Shown: in pieces, positions 9,389 to 16,196 of the stretch | How positions within the stretch are numbered: the first letter of the stretch is position 1 | Layout: each line of letters starts with the position of its first letter | Source of the DNA: Ferdinandcohnia salidurans | GTDB lineage: Bacteria; Bacillota; Bacilli; Bacillales; Bacillaceae_L | Assembly (NCBI RefSeq): GCF_042680725.1 | Contig: NZ_JBHUEK010000025.1 | Coordinates: forward strand, 62,001-126,000 | Length of the DNA stretch: 64,000 nucleotides | Direction of reading: 5' to 3' | Notes under the pieces: generated by a model | What the model saw: the letters and a program-made list of their open reading frames with translations, nothing else | Told to the model about the DNA's origin: nothing | Database searches by the model: none | Position numbers and translations under genes: made by a program

Positions 9389-10156
9389 TCACACTACATG
9401 CGCAAGAACAATTGAGATGTTGTCGACCTCTTTTCGTTCCTTCACGGCATCGACGAGTTTAATCGCCTTGTATTTTAATTGTTTTTCATTTAAAAATTGG
9501 TTTGGACGGAGTTCCTCAAGAATCTCCGTATCCGTAATTTTATGGTAAAAACCATCTGTGCAAAGCAAGAACACTGTTCCCGGCTCTGTCTCGCCAGTCA
9601 GAATCACGACATCAAGTTCCCTTGTCGCACCAACACATTGTAGAAGGACATTACGTCTTGGGTCCTTTAAGGCTTGCTCAGGTGTAATGTTTCCGCGCTC
9701 CACTTCACGTTCCACCAAGGTTTGGTCCTTCGTCAATCTTGTTACATGCTGCTGAATTTGATAAGCACGGCTGTCACCGATATGTACGATATAGTAACGC
9801 GAATGAATGATGAGGAGTGCTGTCACCGTTGTTCCGACCTGGGTGTTTGTCTCGTCCCCATATTCTAAGATCTTTTCATTTTGCTCCGTGATACAGGCTT
9901 CGAGAGCTTTGCGGATATCTTCATCCTGTTGGTCAGAATGAAGGAGTTCTGGCAGTTCCTGTTCGAACCAGTCCGACAGACCGCGAACAACTGTTGCACT
10001 GGCGAGTTCTCCGTGATCGAGTCCACCCATTCCGTCACACACGACGAACATCCCCACATATCCATTCGGCGTTTTTGCGGTCTTGACGAGCAACGCATCT
10101 TGGTTTGTTTTCTTTTTAATCCCCACATCTGTGTGGTAAGCATGTATGAACGACAC
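9389..10156 (-). CDS. PP2C-family Ser/Thr phosphatase
   Basis: A 255-aa stand-alone PPM/PP2C phosphatase that removes phosphate from Ser/Thr using two metal ions. All family motifs are visible: the N-terminal RTN-like QD motif (NQDALLV, ~18-24), DGMGG (41-45) with metal-binding Asp, GTTVTALL, HIGDSRAY, LTKDQTL, CTDGFY and the C-terminal DNIS. The start is GTG, preceded by AGAGGTG. It is cytoplasmic, with no membrane helix. It precedes the kinase gene by 31 nt, the same pairing as prpC-prkC in B. subtilis, but here inside a type VII cluster and joined to a TPR kinase rather than a PASTA kinase. It presumably reverses the kinase's action. Confidence 0.95.
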   Translation of the reverse strand: MSFIHAYHTDVGIKKKTNQDALLVKTAKTPNGYVGMFVVCDGMGGLDHGELASATVVRGLSDWFEQELPELLHSDQQDEDIRKALEACITEQNEKILEYGDETNTQVGTTVTALLIIHSRYYIVHIGDSRAYQIQQHVTRLTKDQTLVEREVERGNITPEQALKDPRRNVLLQCVGATRELDVVILTGETEPGTVFLLCTDGFYHKITDTEILEELRPNQFLNEKQLKYKAIKLVDAVKERKEVDNISIVLAHVV

Positions 10157-10174
10157 TTATTTCACCTCTTTTGA

Positions 10175-10293
10175 AATGCGTAAGGCGCCCGCTTATCGGC
10201 GACAAGCACAAGACAAGCGGTGACAGAAGGCGCTTTTTGCCTTCCGAAGCGATTGGCTTGTGACCTCGAGCCGATGGCGCCTGAAGCTAGACA
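10175..10293. repeat. Dispersed ~120-bp repeat, family A, copy 1
   Basis: This shares blocks with 37217-37337: GACAAGCACAAGAC, a 20-bp block (GATTGGCTTGTGACCTCGAG) and a CTGaAGCT.GACA end. The termini are complementary (GGCGCC near both ends), so the unit is an interrupted palindrome. It sits in the gap between the FHA and PP2C genes. Similar short intergenic elements are common in Bacillaceae genomes; their function is unknown to me. Confidence 0.8.
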
Positions 10294-10318
10294 TTAAAAA
10301 CCTTTTTATCTTCGTATC

Positions 10319-11575
10319 CTAAAAAAGCCTAAACACAAATTCTTCGTTTGCTAGCTTGATTTTATCCTCGTGTTTGATTTTTACCTTGTTTTTAGGGACG
10401 AGCTTGACGCCATTTACATAGCTGCCGTTTCTCGATTCTTGGTCGACGATGAAGTATTCCCCGTTTTCGGTAATCAACTCCGCATGGACACGCCCAATGA
10501 CTTTATTGTTGGATGTATAATCAGTAATCCCTGGATCACGGCCAATTTTAAACACTCGCTTGGAAAGAACGATTTTTTCCTGAGTAGACGTTAGTAAGAA
10601 TGGCTGCTGCTGTTGGAAACGTGCGCCCACACCCAGCGCCGTTGTTCCTTCTTCCTCTTCCGGCTCTTTATACGCGGTGAGGACAGTTGTACCCTCTTCT
10701 TCATCAGGCTCATCGGTATCAAACGAAATCGGACTTCCCACATTTGGCTTGATGTTGATGGATGTTCCACCTGATAGGAGTGGATTTCCTTCGCCAAGCT
10801 CAGTGCGAGTGATTCGCTTGTACTGAACCTCTTCCTCGATTTCAAGCTTTTGTTTTGTCTTTTTATCAACCTTTTTACTGCTATATTCTGATGTAATCAC
10901 GCCGTTTTCTTCGGATGCCTTGATTTCACTGCTAGGACTATAATAGTTCGGTGTTTTAGGTTCTTCGTCCTGAATCGGAAACTTTCTGAAACTCTGAGGT
11001 GAAGTTGGTTTATTCAAGAGCAACTCATTCAGCTTTTGTTGAAGCGCATATAAATTGATTTCCTCTGATGTTGCGAAATAATTATGTAGCCGCACAAAAA
11101 AAGCAAGGTCATCATTTTCTTCATAGGAGTGGGAGTGTAAGAAACTGGTGAAGTATTCCCGGATTGATACCTTTTCAAAAATATTATTTTTAATCGGCAT
11201 GTACAGTAGAATTAATCTGTTTGAAAAATTATCAATAAAGATGTAGTTCTCATCAAAAACAAAGTTGTTCACATTTAACCCAAGTCGCTCGGATTCAATT
11301 AATGTTTCGATGATGTTTGAAAAATAGCTATGGAGCTGATCCTTTGTGAGTGGGTTCGTGGTCTGTTGGCTAAGAGTCACTTCTGAGACTAAATCATAGC
11401 GAAAATACGCCTCATCTTCCTTGTTAATCACAACACATGGCAAAAGGCCAGGAACCTTGTTGTTTTTAAGCTTATCAGCTTCTGTAAAATCAACACGAAT
11501 CGCAGGTGGCACCTTGTAAAATATGAACTTCGAAACACCGTAATTTTCAATATGTAATTCAACATGTTTAATCAT
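10319..11575 (-). CDS. FHA-domain protein with DUF6382/pseudokinase-like N-terminus
   Basis: About 418 aa from the ATG at 11575, which has GGGAG upstream; the ATG 13 codons earlier has none. Residues ~1-190 resemble the DUF6382-type module (FxYDLVSE.TL, then NFVFDENYIFID), whose layout recalls a degenerate kinase fold. A linker follows with two Thr motifs, EEGTTVLTA and EEGTTALGV. The last ~85 residues are an FHA domain with GRD, the GRVHAEL strand and NGSYVNG, which bind phosphothreonine. It should be cytoplasmic. It lies between the WXG100 genes and the phosphatase/kinase pair, so it probably couples phosphorylation to secretion. In T7SSb the pseudokinase-fold component is EssB/YukC; replacement by this protein is a hypothesis. 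Confidence 0.8.
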   Translation of the reverse strand: MIKHVELHIENYGVSKFIFYKVPPAIRVDFTEADKLKNNKVPGLLPCVVINKEDEAYFRYDLVSEVTLSQQTTNPLTKDQLHSYFSNIIETLIESERLGLNVNNFVFDENYIFIDNFSNRLILLYMPIKNNIFEKVSIREYFTSFLHSHSYEENDDLAFFVRLHNYFATSEEINLYALQQKLNELLLNKPTSPQSFRKFPIQDEEPKTPNYYSPSSEIKASEENGVITSEYSSKKVDKKTKQKLEIEEEVQYKRITRTELGEGNPLLSGGTSINIKPNVGSPISFDTDEPDEEEGTTVLTAYKEPEEEEGTTALGVGARFQQQQPFLLTSTQEKIVLSKRVFKIGRDPGITDYTSNNKVIGRVHAELITENGEYFIVDQESRNGSYVNGVKLVPKNKVKIKHEDKIKLANEEFVFRLF

Positions 11576-11683
11576 TTTCTTGCACTCCCATTGTTTATCA
11601 AATGCGTACTTCATATTTTTTCACGCCATTACTGAATAAAGTTGGTGAGGACAACCGGCGAGGCCAATTGCCCTCCTCATGGA

Positions 11684-11986
11684 TTATTTAAATGCGCTAG
11701 CGTTATTATTGATTGCAGTTTCTGCAGCGTTGTAGTTTGTAACAGTGTTATCTAGGAATTTCGCATAGCTATCAATAACTTGGCGATACTCCTCAAAACG
11801 TGGAGCCAACGCATTGAAATTTCCGCGAATAGTATTAGATGCATCAGAGTTCCATGTAGCAGATAAGCCATTCATTTCCTTCTTAATGTCTTCTAGTGCA
11901 GTTGCAAGCTGTTGGTTTAGGTTACGGATTTGCCCAGCGGTTTTACTAACCTCGCCAAGGGAAATCTTGATTCCATCAACTGACAT
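11684..11986 (-). CDS. WXG100-family secretion protein
   Basis: 100 aa, the family's usual length, forming a helix-turn-helix hairpin. The turn carries W-N-S (ATWNSDAS, ~residues 43-50) instead of strict WXG, and YNAAE near the C-terminus fits the YxxxD/E export signal. There is no signal peptide. AGGAGGTGG lies upstream of the ATG. It lies next to a second WXG100 gene, an arrangement typical of heterodimeric or co-secreted pairs. WXG100 proteins are exported by EssC-type ATPases and may also gate the channel. Confidence 0.9.
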   Translation of the reverse strand: MSVDGIKISLGEVSKTAGQIRNLNQQLATALEDIKKEMNGLSATWNSDASNTIRGNFNALAPRFEEYRQVIDSYAKFLDNTVTNYNAAETAINNNASAFK

Positions 11987-12026
11987 CGTGCCACCTCCTT
12001 TTTTGGTAGTTTTATAGAAATTGAGA

Positions 12027-12329
12027 TTAGTTCGTTAAGCGACGAGCTTGGTTCACTACCTCGCTTTGTGTTTCACGGTATGTTTTTGCGCTAAGCTTTA
12101 AGAACTCAGAGTATTGTCTCATCAAGTTCGTCATTTTTTGGAAATCATCCATGAAGCCCTTGATTTGAGAAACATATGCTTGGTTATCAGTACCTTGCCA
12201 CGCAGCACCCATGCCTTCAACCTCTGTGTAAAGAGCCTTGTAAAGTCTCTCATAGTCAGCAGATTGTTGGTCAATTTTAGTAGCCGCAGTGTCTAACTTC
12301 GCTGGATCAACAGTAATTGAACGTGCCAT
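12027..12329 (-). CDS. WXG100-family secretion protein (canonical WQG)
   Basis: 100 aa, all helical, with a canonical W-Q-G in the central turn (GAAWQGTDNQ, ~residues 41-50). This is the best EsxA-like candidate of the cluster. The ribosome-binding site AAAGGAGGTG is very strong, suggesting high expression. It is followed 40 nt later by a second WXG100 gene. A clear YxxxD/E signal is not obvious at the C-terminus, so its partner may carry it. There is no signal peptide. The role is from family knowledge: a small secreted dimer recognised by the ESX ATPase. Confidence 0.92.
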   Translation of the reverse strand: MARSITVDPAKLDTAATKIDQQSADYERLYKALYTEVEGMGAAWQGTDNQAYVSQIKGFMDDFQKMTNLMRQYSEFLKLSAKTYRETQSEVVNQARRLTN

Positions 12330-12439
12330 TTTTTTTCACCTCCTTTAAAGGGGATATGTATAAGCTAACTCGGTTTTATGGCCGAGAGAACTTTGGATTG
12401 TATTTAGCAGTGGTCTAGTGGTCTAGTAATCTATCTAAC

Positions 12440-12631
12440 TCAAATCCTTCTCAGGTCATTGCCGACTCTACGGTATTTGTCCGCTGCACTTTGCAAACTT
12501 GATGCACTTTTGGTAGAGCCAATCCCTTTGAATTCACGGTTGAGACCATTTGAGATCTCATCGAGTTCCCTTGAGATGGCATTGATCTCATAAATAATGC
12601 TATTAATCTTTCGTCGAACATGAGGTTTCAT
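12440..12631 (-). CDS. Small helical protein, possible effector-targeting partner
   Basis: 63 aa with a good AAAGGAGGTAAC ribosome-binding site. It is predicted to be all helical (NSIIYEINAISRELDEISN), half the length of a WXG100 protein and without a central Trp. Small helical partners (Lap/Tla-type) encoded beside T7SSb effectors pair with the effector's helical targeting domain. Its position between the effector cassette and the WXG100 genes fits that role. The family is not recognised with certainty, and it could also be a WXG100-like remnant. Confidence 0.65.
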   Translation of the reverse strand: MKPHVRRKINSIIYEINAISRELDEISNGLNREFKGIGSTKSASSLQSAADKYRRVGNDLRRI

Positions 12632-12667
12632 TGGGTTACCTCCTTTGGATTTGTATTTCTAAAAAAA

Positions 12668-13435
12668 TCATTCCATGAAGGATTCGTAATTATCAATAAT
12701 GTTTTCAGGTCCATGAAGGATCACACTTGGATCGACAATATCACTCGGATCATCAGGGTCAAGTCTATCGTCTACACCCACTACTCCGTAAACCTTCGCA
12801 TTAAAATTTGACCATTGAAGATTATTTACGAAAGACGTTTGAATGTATTCGGAAATGTCTTCAGACTGGTCAATAAATCCAATAGAAATAGCATAAAGCT
12901 TTACATCTAAGCCTTTAAATAATTGAAAAAGATTGTAAATTCCATTGCTATATTGATTTATATCTGGTGGACCATTTGTTTTTACCCCTGCGGTAAGAGA
13001 AATTTTGACATCTTTATTTTTACTGAGGTACTCATTAACTGAAATAGCGGCCATTGTTTCATCAACCTCGTCACTACCAACTGATAAGTTCACCTTAAAT
13101 TGGGTTCCTTCCGGAAGTTCCTTTGCGATATCCGCTTCTAGTTTTTGATGTAATTCATATCCCCATTTTGCTGATAAATAGTCGTCAACCCATTCACCTT
13201 TATCGTTAAACTCTTTTACAATGAAAACCACATTAGGTTCACCCTTAGGATGAACGATAACCTTATCTCCACCATATAAATCTTGAAAAACCGTACTTCC
13301 CTCTTTTGACCACATAACCTCAAATTCTTCACCATATTTATCTTCCAAATACTGAAGTGCTTTTTCTTCAGAGTTACTGCAGCCAACAACTCCTATAAAG
13401 AAAAATAGTAGCACCGTTATTTTCACTATTTTCAT
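12668..13435 (-). CDS. Lipoprotein, likely immunity protein for the lipase effector (copy 1)
   Basis: 255 aa with a type II signal peptide whose lipobox ends VVGC (Cys ~19), so it is anchored on the outer face of the membrane. It begins 2 nt after the lipase stop codon. It is clearly paralogous to the lipoprotein at 14861-15616: both have EEK..(Q/K)(Y/H)LEDKY.E.FEV near the N-terminus and SEDIS(E/D)YI.TS(F/Y)VNN..W.N near the C-terminus. In S. aureus the type VII lipase toxin TslA is neutralised by a lipoprotein (TilA) encoded beside it. The arrangement here matches, so immunity is the leading hypothesis; no direct homology was tested. Confidence 0.8.
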   Translation of the reverse strand: MKIVKITVLLFFFIGVVGCSNSEEKALQYLEDKYGEEFEVMWSKEGSTVFQDLYGGDKVIVHPKGEPNVVFIVKEFNDKGEWVDDYLSAKWGYELHQKLEADIAKELPEGTQFKVNLSVGSDEVDETMAAISVNEYLSKNKDVKISLTAGVKTNGPPDINQYSNGIYNLFQLFKGLDVKLYAISIGFIDQSEDISEYIQTSFVNNLQWSNFNAKVYGVVGVDDRLDPDDPSDIVDPSVILHGPENIIDNYESFME

Positions 13436-13437
13436 AG

Positions 13438-14856
13438 CTATTGAATAATCCTAGCCTTGCCAACTAGTTTCGTTTCGTTCGCATCAAGCAATCGGGCGGC
13501 AGTATTTAGGTAGTTGATGTTTTGATTGAGCCTGTAAGAGAAAGACGTTAAAATATCGGCGCTCAACACATGACGGATATCTAACAGGTCTACCTCCCAA
13601 TACAGAGAGTCAATCTGATTATTGAGTGCATTCACTCTTCGCTTGATACTTTCAAGTCGTTGTGCATAATAGTAGAGCCTTGCGACGTTTACTTTCAGGT
13701 ATGGCTCTACTGGGAAGTAGCCCCCAAGCTTTTTGATTGCTTTTATAACAAATGACGCTACATCTTTAGCTAAATTATCAAAGTAGTCACCAACGGCTTT
13801 TATCAAGTCAATTCCAGCTTTGATTGTCTTTTTCACATAATTTATGACTTGATCTTTGATGTAACTTGCAAGAGCTTCAATTCCTTTTTTTATAGAAACA
13901 ATCACTTTAATTGTTGCCTCAGCCATCGCCTTCCCAATATGATAGGCAAGTTTAAACTTATCTACTAACTCCGTTAATCTCAACATGACTACGTTGGCAG
14001 TGGCTCTTGGGATTGACGTTCCATCTCGGTAATTTTTATAATAACCATTCTCGTCAAATTCAGCGCTTGTTTCATAATGTGGATAAAAGAAATCCCTATC
14101 CTCTCCAGCCATGTACTCGGATGGGTCCTTAATCGTTTCTACAATTTTATCGACATAGGGTGCAACCCCCGTCTGCGATACGATATCACCCTCATAAACA
14201 ACAAAGGTATATCGATTACCCATCAACGCTTTTTTCTGCTCTGTCGTTAAGTTATTCCAATAAATCGGCGCACCATTTAACACATATGCTACAACTTTGT
14301 CGCCAAGATGATTAACATACACATACGTGGCTAGGTTTCCACCTTTAGAGTGACCTAGTAACAAGGTTTGCCCATCTTTTCCGGCAGTAAGCTTTTCGTA
14401 AAATGCGTCCGCTTCACGCTGCTGTTGAATTTCATACCCAATACCAGCTTCAATATTTGATTTCCAATCGGTATCGAAGTGGACGGGGTCTTTCATATCT
14501 TCACTCCCACGAAATACCGCTGATGCATTTCCATCATTATCTTTAAATCCGTAACCTACAAAACCTGATTGTGAGCCGGAAACCGAATTATTGTTTTCAG
14601 TCGGATTATTATTCTGATACTGAACTAATTGAATATCGTGTAAGGCAGAGTCGGGATTTTTCGCTAAAAATTCATCGATATTTTTGTATCGGGTTTCCTG
14701 ATTTTTTCTAACTTGCGGATCCACATAAGATAGAAACTTTTCAATAGTTAGGGTTTTGTTTGGATGATCACTCACATCAATATTTGGTGGTAAATCAATG
14801 TACGATAATTGAAGTAATATATTTTTCTCTTCTTCAGTTAAATTTGTAAGAGACAT
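13438..14856 (-). CDS. Putative type VII lipase effector with C-terminal helical targeting domain
   Basis: 472 aa. The N-terminal half is an alpha/beta-hydrolase of the DUF2974/Mbeg1-like kind, with nucleophile elbow GHSKGG (168-173, Ser170) and plausible Asp224 (EGDIVS) and His260 (YPHYE). The C-terminal part (~285-472) is all helical, with a coiled-coil end (LESIKRRVNALNNQI) and no signal peptide. Effectors normally carry the helical LXG module first; lipase-first order is known for S. aureus TslA. The gene is flanked on both sides by paralogous lipoproteins and overlaps neither: GAGGAGTGA both ends the upstream gene and serves as ribosome-binding site. It probably hydrolyses membrane lipids of competitors. 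Confidence 0.85.
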   Translation of the reverse strand: MSLTNLTEEEKNILLQLSYIDLPPNIDVSDHPNKTLTIEKFLSYVDPQVRKNQETRYKNIDEFLAKNPDSALHDIQLVQYQNNNPTENNNSVSGSQSGFVGYGFKDNDGNASAVFRGSEDMKDPVHFDTDWKSNIEAGIGYEIQQQREADAFYEKLTAGKDGQTLLLGHSKGGNLATYVYVNHLGDKVVAYVLNGAPIYWNNLTTEQKKALMGNRYTFVVYEGDIVSQTGVAPYVDKIVETIKDPSEYMAGEDRDFFYPHYETSAEFDENGYYKNYRDGTSIPRATANVVMLRLTELVDKFKLAYHIGKAMAEATIKVIVSIKKGIEALASYIKDQVINYVKKTIKAGIDLIKAVGDYFDNLAKDVASFVIKAIKKLGGYFPVEPYLKVNVARLYYYAQRLESIKRRVNALNNQIDSLYWEVDLLDIRHVLSADILTSFSYRLNQNINYLNTAARLLDANETKLVGKARIIQ

Positions 14857-14860
14857 TTAA

Positions 14861-15616
14861 TCACTCCTCAATCGTCTGATAGCTCTCTTCCACAATTTGT
14901 GGAGTTACAGTATCGTATCGATCATCTACATTTATTTCCCCATATACCTTTAATGCTAGATTTGTCCATGGTGTATTGTTCACATAAGAGGTTCTGATAT
15001 AGTCCGAAATATCCTCCGAATTTTCAACAAACCCCACTGAAATTGTATATTGAGAAGTTCCGAGACCTTTAATTAGCTCATAAAGTTGATAGACTCCTTC
15101 GCTATACTGACTAACATCAGGTTCGCCCTCTACTTTTACACCAGCAACCAGCGCAATTCTTACATCTTTATCATTTGCTAAAAAATCTTGTATGCTCATA
15201 TCCTTCAGAGAGGCATTCAGGTCTGAATATGGGTAAACCAAAACTTTATACTCGCTATCAACTGGAATATAATTTTCAATTTCATCGGCTAAATCAGCCT
15301 TTAACTCCTCGCCCCATTTAGCGGCTAAATAATTGTCAAGATACACATCTTCTTCATCGCTTTTCTCCTCCGCAATGAATACCACATCAGAATTACCTTC
15401 TGGGTGTAGAACAAATTTATCTTTTCCATACATATTGGCGAAAGCTTCACTACCTTGGTCAACAGCTTCAACTTCAAATTTCTCATTATACTTATCTTCT
15501 AAATGCTTAATGATCTTCTCTTCCGTACTCGCACTACTTGAACTCATACACCCTGTTCCTCCTATTATGAGAATGAATAGAAGAAGGAATAAGACTACCC
15601 TCTTTTGTAACCTCAT
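14861..15616 (-). CDS. Lipoprotein, likely immunity protein for the lipase effector (copy 2)
   Basis: 251 aa with a clear lipoprotein signal peptide (hydrophobic core about residues 7-20, lipobox IGGTGC with Cys23, then a Ser-rich linker). It is a paralogue of the lipoprotein gene on the other side of the lipase. Putting one copy before the toxin gene ensures immunity is made first. AAGGAAGGTG precedes the ATG. The mature protein has no visible catalytic motif, consistent with a binding protein. Two divergent copies around one toxin could broaden protection against toxin variants; this is inference. Confidence 0.8.
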   Translation of the reverse strand: MRLQKRVVLFLLLFILIIGGTGCMSSSSASTEEKIIKHLEDKYNEKFEVEAVDQGSEAFANMYGKDKFVLHPEGNSDVVFIAEEKSDEEDVYLDNYLAAKWGEELKADLADEIENYIPVDSEYKVLVYPYSDLNASLKDMSIQDFLANDKDVRIALVAGVKVEGEPDVSQYSEGVYQLYELIKGLGTSQYTISVGFVENSEDISDYIRTSYVNNTPWTNLALKVYGEINVDDRYDTVTPQIVEESYQTIEE

Positions 15617-15740
15617 TTGGCACCTTCCTTACGTAAAAATGACTTTGATTCCTAGTGAAAATTGTTTGTTGCCACAAAATTGACTTTGAATGGCGGGGCG
15701 GGACACTTTGCTAAGTGCCCGGGCCCGCTCTTTTTGGATA

Positions 15741-15926
15741 TATCGGACATTGTTTTGAATATATCGGACATTGAATTTAATTTATCGGACACAATCTCGG
15801 GATTATCGGACAATTTCGGCAAGATATCGGACAAACTTTTCAATATATCGGACAAAGCCGTCATTTCCAGCCAGGCCGGTGGCTCCAATTGTGCCCTATG
15901 CCGAGCGAATTGTGCCCTATGCCAAA
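15741..15926. repeat. Tandem array with exact 21-bp period (TATCGGACA units)
   Basis: TATCGGACA starts at 15741, 15762, 15783, 15804, 15825 and 15846, always exactly 21 bp apart. The 15-bp unit ATTGTGCCCTATGCC then occurs at 15888 and 15909, again 21 bp apart and in register with the first set (15846 + 42). Spacers are not conserved. The array fills the 328-bp gap between the EsaB-like gene and the effector cassette. Because 21 is divisible by 3, reading frames stay open on both strands, but none has a ribosome-binding site or a recognisable product. Confidence 0.92.
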
Positions 15927-15944
15927 ATTCAGCCATTGCCCCAT

Positions 15945-16196
15945 CTAAACCAACATCAATTTCTTTCCGTTCATAAATCCTAGTTCTTCCACCGTTTGGT
16001 TAATGTCGAAGATCTTGCCGGTTTCGCGGTCGCACACCACGGTGGTGTCGGTTGCGACGAAGTAGCCGTTGGATAGCTCAGTCATGGTGTTTGCGAGTAA
16101 AAATGTTACTTCATAGAGCTTGCTTTGGGCCGGGATGAAGACGTCGTAGGATTCACCGGCGGCTGGAATGAATACTTCGACCAACACTTTATCCAT
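15945..16196 (-). CDS. EsaB/YukD-like ubiquitin-fold protein
   Basis: About 83 aa from the ATG at 16196, which overlaps the end of essC (AATGGATAA) and has GAGGAGG 9 nt upstream; this is preferred to an ATG seven codons earlier. The sequence begins KVLVEVFIPAAGESYDVFIP and ends with the GF.NG(K).L.LV pattern of the YukD ubiquitin-like fold. In T7SSb the EsaB/YukD protein is a small cytoplasmic regulator or component. Direct overlap with the ATPase gene supports a functional link. Similarity is judged by eye and by context. Confidence 0.8.
   Translation of the reverse strand: MDKVLVEVFIPAAGESYDVFIPAQSKLYEVTFLLANTMTELSNGYFVATDTTVVCDRETGKIFDINQTVEELGFMNGKKLMLV

Noticed and set aside
15741..15926. 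CRISPR array
   Set aside because: Repeats are 9 bp with 12-bp spacers, far below CRISPR sizes, and there are no cas genes.
15652..15983. Open frames on both strands (94, 104 and 70 aa) across the 21-bp array, with heptad-like repeats such as LSDI
   Set aside because: A 21-bp period keeps all frames open by itself; none has a ribosome-binding site, and the two strands cannot both be coding for the same pattern. Treated as a DNA repeat.
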